Assembly: GCA_035560795.1 (NCBI GenBank)
Contig: DATMYV010000016.1
Location: 46,202 to 110,201 of the forward strand
Length of the DNA: 64,000 nt
Source of the DNA: Longilinea sp035560795
GTDB taxonomy: Bacteria > Chloroflexota > Anaerolineae > Anaerolineales > Anaerolineaceae
Direction: 5' to 3'
In this document: in pieces, positions 42,284 to 51,400 of the stretch
Numbering within the stretch: the stretch's first letter is position 1
Layout: each line of letters begins with the position of its first letter
The notes under the pieces: generated by a model
What the model was told of the DNA's origin: nothing
The model's input: the letters and a program-made list of their open reading frames with translations, nothing else
Databases searched by the model: none
Position numbers and translations under genes: made by a program

Positions 42284-43267
42284 ATGGATCTGTCAGCGGA
42301 CGATAAGCGGGAGATGTATTGGATGATGCTGCTGGCGCGCCGGGTGGATGAGCGCGCCTGGGTGCTTCACCGTCAGGGAAAAATCGCCTTCCATATATCG
42401 GGCATCGGTCATGAAGCCGCCCAAATCGGGGCGGCTTTTGCCCTGCGCCGTGGTTACGACTGGGTCACGCCCTACTACCGCGACCTGGCTCTGATGCTGG
42501 CCCTGGGTTACACACCCGCCGATTTCATGTTAAGTCTGATGGGCAAGGCGGCCGAGCCCAGTTCCGGCGGGCGTCAAATGCCAAGCCACTGGAGCTTGCG
42601 CAAGGCCAACGCCGTCAGCCACTCAGCGCCGGTTGCCACCCAAACCATCCACGCCTCCGGCATCGGTTTGGCCATCAAGCTGCGCAAGGAAGATAAGGTC
42701 GTGTTGACAACCATCGGCGAGGGTTCCACCTCGCAGGGCGAGTGGTATGAAGGCGTCAACTGGGCAGCCGTCCACCGCCTGCCAGTCATTTTTATCGTGG
42801 AAAATAACCAGTATGCCATCTCGGTCCCGCCGGAAATGCAAATGGCGGTGCCAAGTTCGGCTGATAAGGCCTGCGGGCTGGGCCTGCCAGGCATAATGGT
42901 CGACGGCACGGATGTATTTGCCGTTTTCGCCGCAGTGAGCAAGGCGGTCGAACGCGCCCGTAAAGGCGAAGGTCCATCCCTGATCGAAACCCGCATGTAC
43001 CGTATAACACCGCACTCCTCGGATGATGACGACCGGACTTACCGATCGCGCGAAGAAGTGGAAGATCATAAAAAAAGCGATCCATTGTTGAATGCACGCC
43101 AGACGCTTGAAAAGGAAGGGGTGGTGACGGGAGCTCAGATTGATGAGATGGAAACCCGTGCAAAAGGAATCATCGACGAGGCGGTCAAAACGGCCGAAGC
43201 TGCCCCCTACCCAGCCGATGATGACGCTGCCTATCCCGTCTATGCCGAGGAGGTGCGCCGTGGCTGA
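42284..43267 (+). CDS. Branched-chain 2-oxoacid dehydrogenase E1 alpha subunit
   Basis: 327 residues of the thiamine diphosphate-dependent E1 alpha family. The TPP/Mg motif runs GEGSTSQGEWYEGVNWA to VENNQYAIS. The early block GKIAFHISGIGHEAAQIG and the phosphorylation-loop region YRITPHSSDDDDRTYR look more like branched-chain than pyruvate E1. It decarboxylates 2-oxoacids and passes the acyl group to E2. The E1 beta start lies inside its end. Confidence 0.93.
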   Translation: MDLSADDKREMYWMMLLARRVDERAWVLHRQGKIAFHISGIGHEAAQIGAAFALRRGYDWVTPYYRDLALMLALGYTPADFMLSLMGKAAEPSSGGRQMPSHWSLRKANAVSHSAPVATQTIHASGIGLAIKLRKEDKVVLTTIGEGSTSQGEWYEGVNWAAVHRLPVIFIVENNQYAISVPPEMQMAVPSSADKACGLGLPGIMVDGTDVFAVFAAVSKAVERARKGEGPSLIETRMYRITPHSSDDDDRTYRSREEVEDHKKSDPLLNARQTLEKEGVVTGAQIDEMETRAKGIIDEAVKTAEAAPYPADDDAAYPVYAEEVRRG

Positions 43268-44243
43268 AATTACCCTGATCGAAGCAGTCCGCCAGGCGAT
43301 GGATGAGGAATTGGCACGCGACGAAAATGTGTTCATCGTCGGCGAGGATGTTGGCAGGCGCGGCGGCGTGTTTCGCGCCACGTTGGGCTTGTTCGATAAG
43401 TATGGCGGCGAGCGCGTGATCGATTCGCCCCTGGCAGAAGCTTCCATCGTAGGCGTCGGTATTGGCGCGGCGCTCTACGGCATGCGCCCCATTTGCGAAA
43501 TACAGTTTGCCGATTTTATTCATCCAGCTTTTAACCAGATCATCAATGAGGCTGCCAAGATGTGCTACCGCTCCAACGGCGATTGGACGGTGCCCATGGT
43601 CATCCGCGCGCCCTACGGCGGCGGCATTGGCGGCGGCCTTTATCACTCGCAAAGTCTGGAAGCGCTTTTCACTCACACACCGGGATTGAAAGTCGTTATT
43701 CCCTCCAGCCCTTATGATGCCAAGGGGTTGTTAAAATCAGCCGTACGCGACCCGAATCCGGTGCTTTTCTTCGAACCCAAGAAAGGCTACCGCCTGATCA
43801 AAGGCAAGGTGCCGGATGGCGAATATACCGTCCCGATCGGCCCGGCCAATGTAACCCGCGTGGGCGGCGATCTGACCGTTTTTAGCTACGGTATGATGCA
43901 TTATTACACCCTGCAGGCAGCTGAACAGGTGGCCAAGGAGGGAATTGACGTGGAAGTGGTCGATTTGCGCACCCTCTACCCGGTCGACCGCCAGACCCTG
44001 CTGGCATCGGTACGCAAGACCGGAAAAGCGTTAATCGTTCATGAAGATAACCTGACCGGCGGGTATGGTGCAGAAATCGCGGCTACCATTGCCGAACAGG
44101 CCTTCAGCGACCTGGATGCGCCTGTACGCCGTTTGGCTGGGCCGGACGTTCCGGCAGTGCCCTTCAGTCACCCGATGCAGGATTGGTTCATGTTGAACCC
44201 GGCAAAAATCGCCGAAGCCATTCGCCAACTGGCCCGATATTAA
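43260..44243 (+). CDS. Branched-chain 2-oxoacid dehydrogenase E1 beta subunit
   Basis: 327 residues from GTG 43260 (GAGGAGG upstream), overlapping the E1 alpha stop. It has LIEAVRQAMDEELARDENVF, GEDVGRRGGVFRATLGL, the TPP-binding ICEIQFADFIHPAFNQI and KGRGTGYGAEIA-like DNLTGGYGAEIAATI, and a transketolase C-terminal domain (VVDLRTLYPVD). It forms the alpha2beta2 E1 with the upstream gene. Confidence 0.94.
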   Translation: MAEITLIEAVRQAMDEELARDENVFIVGEDVGRRGGVFRATLGLFDKYGGERVIDSPLAEASIVGVGIGAALYGMRPICEIQFADFIHPAFNQIINEAAKMCYRSNGDWTVPMVIRAPYGGGIGGGLYHSQSLEALFTHTPGLKVVIPSSPYDAKGLLKSAVRDPNPVLFFEPKKGYRLIKGKVPDGEYTVPIGPANVTRVGGDLTVFSYGMMHYYTLQAAEQVAKEGIDVEVVDLRTLYPVDRQTLLASVRKTGKALIVHEDNLTGGYGAEIAATIAEQAFSDLDAPVRRLAGPDVPAVPFSHPMQDWFMLNPAKIAEAIRQLARY

Positions 44244-44258
44244 TCCAAGGAGAAGAAA

Positions 44259-45593
44259 ATGGCGACTCAAGTCATCATGCCGCAGCTTGGCGAATCGGTA
44301 GTCGAAGGTACTGTTATGCAGTGGTTCAAGCACGAGGGGGATCAGATTGACGAGTACGAATCGCTGCTTGAGGTCAACACGGATAAAGTCAATTCAGAAA
44401 TTCCCAGCCCTGCCGCCGGCGTTGTACTAAGGATTCTTGTCGCGGAAGGCGAAACGGTTAAGGCGGGTAGCATCATCGCCTGGATCGGAAAACCTGGCGA
44501 GACTGTTGAGGGTAGTTCACCAGTTCAGGTAGCGAAAGGTCCGCAACCGATGATTTCGACGGCAGAGGTTAACCAGGCAAAGGAGGCTCCTGCGTCCGCA
44601 TCCAGCGAGCGCGATTTGGGTTTTATCTCGCCGGTTGTTGCCAAAATTGCACGCGAACACAACCTTGATTTGCATGCAGTCAAGGGCAGCGGCGAAGGCG
44701 GCCGTATTACCAAAAAGGATGTTCTGGCTTATCTAGATGGAAATCCCGGCCCCGCAATTTCATCCGGGAAACTGGAACCGGCTGCCTGGGAGACCCCGGG
44801 CGAAGGCGATCTTTTCCGGCCCACCGAGTTGATGTTTGCCAATAACCTGCCGCCAGCCCCGCCGGCAACAAAATCAGTGCCAACAGGCAACATGGGACAA
44901 ACGTCCGGCGTAACCGGCCGGTTGGTGCCGCTTTCGCCAATGCGCAAGCGCATCGCCGACCATATGGTTTTCAGCCGGCACACATCGCCGCATGTTACTA
45001 CCGTGATGGAAGTTGATCTGAAGAAGGTCGTGGCACACCGTGAAACGAATAAGCCGCTTTTCGCCCGCGACGGCGTCAGCTTGACTTTCACAGCTTACTT
45101 CATGGCCGCCGCGGCGGCAGCTCTGCGTGCTTTTCCGCTGGTCAACTCGACCTGGCGCGATGACGGTGTCTGGATTCACGGCAGCGTCAATATTGGCATG
45201 GCCACCTCGTTGGGCGAGGAAGGTTTGATCGTGCCGGTTATCAAGCAGGCCGACGGACTATCGCTGCTGGGGTTGGCGCGCACGGTCAATGACCTGGCCG
45301 CCCGCGCCCGCGATCACCGCTTGCAACCCGATGAAGTCCAGGGAGGCACCTTCACCATCACCAACCATGGTACTGGCGGATCATTGTTCGCCATGCCCAT
45401 CATCAACCAGCCACAATGTGCCATCCTGGGCGTCGGCGCCATTCAAAAACGCGTGGTGGTGCTTAAAGATGACTCAATCGCGGTTCGTCCGATGGTTTAT
45501 CTTACATTGACCTTTGATCACCGCATCCTGGATGGCGATTCCGCAGACAAATTCCTGGGCAAAATCGTTTCCGTTCTACAAGAATGGGAATGA
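44259..45593 (+). CDS. 2-oxoacid dehydrogenase E2 (dihydrolipoyl acyltransferase)
   Basis: 444 residues. One N-terminal lipoyl domain with Lys43 in NTDKVNSE, an Ala/Ser linker, an E3-binding domain (ISPVVAKIAREHNLDLHAV ... GRITKKDVLAYL, about 125-165), a Pro-rich linker, and the catalytic domain ending with the active-site block DHRILDGDSADKF (His421, Asp425). AGGAGAAG precedes the ATG. It is the core of the complex; the E3 gene follows after the methyltransferase insertion. Confidence 0.95.
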   Translation: MATQVIMPQLGESVVEGTVMQWFKHEGDQIDEYESLLEVNTDKVNSEIPSPAAGVVLRILVAEGETVKAGSIIAWIGKPGETVEGSSPVQVAKGPQPMISTAEVNQAKEAPASASSERDLGFISPVVAKIAREHNLDLHAVKGSGEGGRITKKDVLAYLDGNPGPAISSGKLEPAAWETPGEGDLFRPTELMFANNLPPAPPATKSVPTGNMGQTSGVTGRLVPLSPMRKRIADHMVFSRHTSPHVTTVMEVDLKKVVAHRETNKPLFARDGVSLTFTAYFMAAAAAALRAFPLVNSTWRDDGVWIHGSVNIGMATSLGEEGLIVPVIKQADGLSLLGLARTVNDLAARARDHRLQPDEVQGGTFTITNHGTGGSLFAMPIINQPQCAILGVGAIQKRVVVLKDDSIAVRPMVYLTLTFDHRILDGDSADKFLGKIVSVLQEWE

Positions 45594-45604
45594 CCGCAAT
45601 GATA

Positions 45605-45631
45605 GTGAAGCGGAAGAACATTCCGCTTCAC
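45605..45631 (+). terminator. Probable terminator after E2
   Basis: A perfect 11-bp stem (45605-45615 with 45621-45631), loop GAACA, followed only by ATTTC, so termination may be partial. Confidence 0.55.
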
Positions 45632-45775
45632 ATTTCGCGGTTATAATCGGTAAATATTACTCTGACTGACAGGTTCGTATTCGACCTCGTCTGTTAACTT
45701 TGTACCCGTCCTTTTTATACCTCCAGGCAAGTCTTGCGACCGCATGAAGGATTCTTACACCGGGACAACTTTTTT

Positions 45776-46690
45776 ATGCACATCTTCCCGCAGAATTACT
45801 TGTTGCGTTTACGTTTTGAGAAACTTTATTTTTCTATATTACGAATATTCGTGAAATTAACATCACTATTCACGTTTTTTCCTATACAACAAAAGGAATA
45901 CTTGAGTTACCAGGAGTTAATCTCGCTGAATCGTAAATCGAATCCTTCACCGAAGTCGACAGTGAAAGCATATAAGGAACAGCAGGAAAAATGGCATAAA
46001 CGAATTTCTCAGTTAACCCCAAAAAATGAATCACACAGGATTTTGGAGGTTGGCTGTGGAACAGGCTGGATTGCTCATTTATTCAGTCAAAACCAACAAT
46101 CCATTTATGCCAATGATATCGTTTTGAATTTATATCCAGAGGTGGACCGTTCCGGGATTAAACTAGCCCTTGGAGATGCCGGTAGGCTGCCATATTGTAA
46201 CAATGCTTTTGATCTTGTTTATTCGATAAATTCATTTGAACATTTCGAACATCCCGAGAGTATATTGGATGAAATGATTCGGGTCCTTCGCCCCGGGGGG
46301 GTCATCTTCATCGCGTTTAATCCTTTGTATTATTCTCCCTGGGGTTTGCACGCTGCCCGCCGATTAGGAATGGCGTATCCTCAGCTTTTGTTTTCGAAAG
46401 AAACAATCCAGAAATACCTTGATGAAAACCGCGAGTCGCTGACAAAAACCTACGATAACCCCGCGATGAATAAAACGATCGGACCTTTCGTAAATGAATT
46501 TTCCATTGAACAATATCGCAGTATTTTTACAGAAAGAAACGGCCAGCTAATGGCACTTGGCAATGTCGAAACATTATCCTTTGACGGGGTACGCATGATC
46601 ATGAAATATCCGGGACTGATTAAATCAAAAGTTCCATCTATCGATAATCTTTTTGTCTCCGGAATTAAATATATCGGCCAAAAAATTTGA
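45776..46690 (+). CDS. SAM-dependent class I methyltransferase
   Basis: 304 residues from ATG 45776 (a TTG at 45734 is possible). SAM-binding motif I is ILEVGCGTGWIAHLF, motif II-like ANDIVLNLYP, then LPYCNNAFDLVYSINSFEH and MIRVLRPGGVIFIAFNP, as in Ubie/Methyltransf_11 proteins. Base composition is visibly more A+T rich than in the flanking E2 and E3 genes and codon use differs, suggesting acquisition by transfer. It has its own TATAAT (45642-45647) and a long leader. Substrate unknown. Confidence 0.85.
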   Translation: MHIFPQNYLLRLRFEKLYFSILRIFVKLTSLFTFFPIQQKEYLSYQELISLNRKSNPSPKSTVKAYKEQQEKWHKRISQLTPKNESHRILEVGCGTGWIAHLFSQNQQSIYANDIVLNLYPEVDRSGIKLALGDAGRLPYCNNAFDLVYSINSFEHFEHPESILDEMIRVLRPGGVIFIAFNPLYYSPWGLHAARRLGMAYPQLLFSKETIQKYLDENRESLTKTYDNPAMNKTIGPFVNEFSIEQYRSIFTERNGQLMALGNVETLSFDGVRMIMKYPGLIKSKVPSIDNLFVSGIKYIGQKI

Positions 46691-46711
46691 TAGGTAAACT
46701 CATCAGCCCCC

Positions 46712-46741
46712 TTGCAAACCTAATTGCAGTATTGTTATGAT
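46712..46741 (+). promoter_or_regulatory. Candidate promoter of the E3 (lpd) gene
   Basis: TTGCAA (46712-46717), 18 nt, TATGAT (46736-46741). It explains how E3 is expressed despite the insertion after E2. The leader is about 120 nt. Confidence 0.5.
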
Positions 46742-46770
46742 ACCTGCACGGTTCGCGATAAAATTAATCA

Positions 46771-46799
46771 GAAGCTCCAGTTTTCAGCTTCTCAACTGG
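46771..46799 (+). repeat. Interleaved inverted repeats in the lpd leader
   Basis: GAAGCT (46771-46776) pairs with AGCTTC (46786-46791), while CCAGTT (46777-46782) pairs with AACTGG (46794-46799). The two hairpins overlap, so they exclude each other or form a tight pseudoknot. Confidence 0.45.
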
Positions 46800-46867
46800 C
46801 AGGTTCCATGTCATAATCGACAAGAATGCGGTAGAAGCTGGTCTCATCACAAATTTGAGGGATATCC

Positions 46868-48265
46868 ATGACTGAATACGATGTCGTTGTTATTGGTGCT
46901 GGCCCGGGCGGGTACGTTTCCGCCATTCGCGCCTCGCAATTGGGTTTGAAAACTGCCATTGTCGATAAGCAATGGCTGGGCGGCGTTTGCCTGAATGTGG
47001 GCTGCATCCCATCCAAAGCGCTGCTCAAAAATGCCGAAGTGGCGCATACCCTGCGCGAACGTGGCAAGGATTTTGGCTTCTCATTCGAAAACCTGCAACT
47101 GGACTTCTCTGTTGCGGTCAAACGCAGCCGCCAGGTTTCCGATCGGCTGGTCAAGGGTGTCGGCTTCTTGATGAAGAAGAACAACATCGATGTTTTTATG
47201 GGCGCGGCCAAATTGACCAGCCGAACATCGCTGACCGTCACCGACAAGGAGGGCAAGGTACAGGAACTGCAGGCAAAGAACCTGATCATCGCCACCGGCG
47301 CTTTCTCCGCCACCATTCCGGGCGTCACGGTTGACGGCGAAAAGATTGTTTCCTACCAGGAAGCCATCCTTCAGGAAAAAAGACCGGAATCGGTGGTCAT
47401 CATCGGTGCCGGCGCCATCGGCATGGAATTTGCCACCGTCTGGAGCGGCTATGGCAGCCAGGTAACCATTGTTGAAATGCTGCCTCGGGTTCTGCCGTTG
47501 GAAGATGAAGAAGTCAGCAACGAACTGGCCAAAGCCTTCAAGAAGCGCGGCATCCAGATTCTCACCGGGCATAAAGTTCAATCCGTTCAGGCAACCGAAC
47601 AGGGCGTGAAGGTGGTGGTGAGCGTTGACGGCCAGGAAACCGTCCTTGAAGCCGAACAGGCATTAATGGCAATCGGGTTCAAACCAAACAGCCTCAACAT
47701 CGGTCTCGAAGAAGTTGGGGTTGAATTGACCGAACGCAAGTTCGTCAAGATCAACGAGAAAATGCAAACCAGCATCCCAAACATCTATGCCATCGGGGAT
47801 GTTACCGGGCAGTTGCTCCTGGCACATGTCGCTTCAGCCATGGGGGTGATTGCAGCCGAGAACATCGCCGGCGTCGAGACCGTCACCCTGGATTACCGCA
47901 TGATGCCGCGCGCCACCTACAGCCAGCCCCAGGTTGCTTCCTTCGGATATACCGAAGCGCAAGCAAAGGAAGCTGGTTATGAAATAAAGATTGGCCGCTT
48001 TCCCTTCCAGCCCAACGGCAAAGCGCTCGGTCTGGGTGAAACGGCCGGCTTTGTCAAAATTATCACGGATGCCAAATATGGCGAGATCCTTGGCGCGCAT
48101 ATGATCGGAGCGGACGTCAGCGAGCTCCTGCCCGAGCTGACCCTGGCACAACGCATGGAATTGACTACGGCAGAAATCGCCCGCAATGTACATGCCCACC
48201 CTACCTTAAGCGAGGCCATCATGGAGGCCGCCGAAGGTGCAGAAGGTCACGCCATTCATATTTAG
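46868..48265 (+). CDS. lpdA: Dihydrolipoyl dehydrogenase (E3)
   Basis: 465 residues. It reoxidises dihydrolipoamide with NAD+. FAD motif VVVIGAGPGGYVSAIRA, redox disulfide C41-LNVG-C46, NAD motif VIIGAGAIGMEFA, YAIGDVTGQLLLAHVA and the C-terminal active-site HAHPTLSEAIMEAAEG. GAGGGAT precedes the ATG. It completes the branched-chain complex with the genes at 42284-45593. Confidence 0.96.
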   Translation: MTEYDVVVIGAGPGGYVSAIRASQLGLKTAIVDKQWLGGVCLNVGCIPSKALLKNAEVAHTLRERGKDFGFSFENLQLDFSVAVKRSRQVSDRLVKGVGFLMKKNNIDVFMGAAKLTSRTSLTVTDKEGKVQELQAKNLIIATGAFSATIPGVTVDGEKIVSYQEAILQEKRPESVVIIGAGAIGMEFATVWSGYGSQVTIVEMLPRVLPLEDEEVSNELAKAFKKRGIQILTGHKVQSVQATEQGVKVVVSVDGQETVLEAEQALMAIGFKPNSLNIGLEEVGVELTERKFVKINEKMQTSIPNIYAIGDVTGQLLLAHVASAMGVIAAENIAGVETVTLDYRMMPRATYSQPQVASFGYTEAQAKEAGYEIKIGRFPFQPNGKALGLGETAGFVKIITDAKYGEILGAHMIGADVSELLPELTLAQRMELTTAEIARNVHAHPTLSEAIMEAAEGAEGHAIHI

Positions 48266-48294
48266 AGCAGCGATTTCAAAGGAATAACAACCTT

Positions 48295-48330
48295 GAATTG
48301 GGGCGCATTTAGGTGCGTCTCAATTCTTTT
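48295..48330 (+). terminator. Intrinsic terminator after lpdA
   Basis: A 13-bp stem with two G-U pairs (48295-48307 with 48314-48326), loop TTTAGG, followed by TTTTC. Confidence 0.75.
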
Positions 48331-48380
48331 CTGCATCCGGTCTCTGCCGTTTCTCCGGGCAGGTAGATCGGCAACGTTTA

Positions 48381-48408
48381 TTGTAAATTTAACTGCCTAT
48401 GCTATAAT
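48381..48408 (+). promoter_or_regulatory. Promoter of secA
   Basis: TTGTAA (48381-48386), 16 nt, TATAAT (48403-48408); then GGAAAGG and the ATG at 48429. Confidence 0.65.
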
Positions 48409-48428
48409 CCAGCCGGAAAGGGTGCCTT

Positions 48429-51400
48429 ATGTTTAATAAATTCATTCGCATTCTGGGGGGCGACCCCCTCAAGCGTGAAATTGAAAAATTATCGCAGATC
48501 GTTGAGCAAATCAATACACTCGAACCTGCGTTTGAATCCTTAAGCGACGAAGAATTAAGCAACAAGACAGTTGAATTCAAGCAGCGGCTGGCCGATGGCG
48601 AGGAACTGGACGATATTTTGCCGGAAGCCTTTGCAGCCGTTCGTGAAGCTGGTAAACGCACCATTGGTCTGCGGCATTACGACGTTCAATTAATAGGCGG
48701 TCTGGTGCTTCACAACGGAAAAATTGCTGAAATGCGCACTGGCGAGGGTAAAACGCTGGTCGCAACGCTGCCGCTTTATTTAAACGGTTTGACCGGGCGC
48801 GGCGTTCACCTCGTTACCGTCAACGACTATCTCGCCCGCCGCGATGCGCGCTGGATGGCGCCCATTTACAACCTGCTTGGGATGAGCGTCGGCGTGCTCC
48901 AAATGGCTTCCCGTACCGAAAACGGCAAGAAAGCATTCATTGTCGATCTTGAAAAAAGTTCGCCATTTGAAGATCAGCACCAACTGCGCCTCGTTGACCG
49001 CAATGAAGCCTACAAAGCTGACATCACATACGGTATGAACAGCGAATACGGTTTTGATTTTCTGCGCGACAACCTAACATACCGTTTGTCTGACCGCGTC
49101 CAACGCGGCCACCATTACGCCATTGTCGATGAAGTCGATAACATCCTCATCGATGAAGCGCGGACCCCACTGATTATTTCAGGACCTGCTGCCGATGATG
49201 CTGAATGGTACAACCGCATGGCGCAGGTTGTGCGCGCCTTGCAGCCTGAAGATTACGAAATCAGCGAGAAAGACCGCACCGTCAGCCTGACAGAAGCCGG
49301 AGAAACGCACGTTGAATCGTTGATGGGAATGACCCTGCGCGATCCCGACCGGCCGGAGGATATCACCCCCGAACAAGCCCGCATAATGGGCTTCCTCGAA
49401 CAAGGCCTGCGGGCTCAATTCCTTTTCCGCCGCAATAAGGATTATCTTGTCCAGGGCGGCAAGGTGGTAATTGTGGATGAATTCACCGGACGCCTCATGC
49501 CGGGCCGGCGCTGGTCTGAAGGATTGCATCAGGCGGTGGAAGCCAAGGAAGGCGTGAAGGTCGAACCGGAAAATGTCACTTATGCCACCATCACCATTCA
49601 AAATTATTTCCGCATGTATGAAAAACTGGCAGGCATGACCGGTACCGGTCTGACCGAATCAGAAGAATTTCATAAGATTTACAAGTTGGACGTCCAGCCG
49701 ATCCCCACCAACCTGGAATACTCCGCCATGCGCGCCAATGCCGAACTCGCGGAAGTGGAAGGCAAGGACGAAAACGGTTACAAGGTGAGTTTTTACACCC
49801 GCAAAGGTGATCCGACCAAAACGCCAGTATTTTGGCGGCGCAAGGACTTCCCGGACGTGGTCTACCGTACCGAGGAAGCCAAGCTGCGCGCTATCATTGA
49901 GGAGATCCTGCGTTACTACCTGCTTGGGCGCCCGCAACTGGTGGGCACCACCTCGGTGGAACATTCAGAGCGCCTTTCCGACCGTTTGAAGGCTGAACCA
50001 ATCCGGCGATTGCTGCAGATTCTTTTGGTGCGGCGGGCCTGGTTGGAAAAGAATAAACAGGATTTCATTGAGCAGCGCATTCCCGAACTGGAATTCCTAA
50101 ATAAACCGCTGGATGATCTAAACCCTAGCGAACTGCGCCAGGCTGCCAAACCGCTTGGCCTGGCATCGATCAACCCTGAGGATCCTGCCAACCTGGACAT
50201 GCTGATTCGCGCATTGGATATTTCAGAAAACGAAAAAGACCGCCTGGTAAAGACCATTCAAGGCGGAGTTCCGCATCAGGTACTAAATGCCCGCAAGCAT
50301 GACGAAGAATCTCAGATTATTGCCAGGGCTGGTTCCTTTGGAATGGTGACCATCGCCACCAATATGGCCGGCCGCGGCGTCGATATCAAGTTGGGCGGCG
50401 AACTGCCCGATAATGTCCTGGCAGGCGTCATCCGCGTACTACAGCGCACCCAGGACGATCCTTATGATATGACCAATGAAGAACGCCGTCAGGCGCTTCT
50501 GGACATGCCGCGCGATGATTTCGGCATCTATGTGGAAGCCGTTGATGCTTTCCTCGCCTATATGGATAACATGGAACGGGTGCGCCAATTGGGCGGGCTG
50601 CATGTGGTTGGCTCGGAACGTCACGAGGCGCGCCGCATTGACAACCAGCTGCGCGGCCGGTCTGCCCGGCAGGGCGATCCCGGGTCTTCCCGCTTTTACC
50701 TCTCCCTCGAAGATGAATTGATGCGGCTGTTCGGCGGAGGTCAGGTTGACAGCCTGATCAAGCGGTTGAACATTGATGAAAGCTATCCCATCGAACATAA
50801 CCTGCTGGGCCGATTGGTTGAACAGGCTCAGGAACGGGTGGAAGGCAGCAACTTTGACGTCCGCAAGCACCTGCTGGAATACGATGACGTTCTAAACTCG
50901 CAACGCCAGCGCATCTATGCTCAACGCGATCGCGTCTTCACCAAACCCGATTTGACTGAAGACGTCATCGAAATATTGGAAACCGATCTTAACCTGCGTG
51001 TTCCCGAAGCTTTAAAGGACAAAGAGGAAGGTCCCTGGAAACTTCTGGCCTTCATGGATGAAGTGCAGCCGACCCTCGACTTTGAAGGCGTACTTTACCC
51101 CTCGCTGACCCTGCGCATCCTGGTGGATGATCTGCAAAAACGGCTCGAGAATACTCCGGGAACCGTTTACGATATGCGCGAAGCATGCATGGAAACGGCA
51201 ACGCGTGCCCTGCAGGCTGAAAGGGATCATATCGTAAAGGCAGCGCGTACTTTGCTCGACCGTATGAGCGAAGCCCTTGAACGCCAACGCGACGATCGAT
51301 TTGAAATACTGGACAACTACCTGGAATCGCTGCAAAGTAAAGAGGAAGAAGATGACAAATCACTGCAGCGCAGACCGCAGGAAATCGCGGAAGATTTGGG

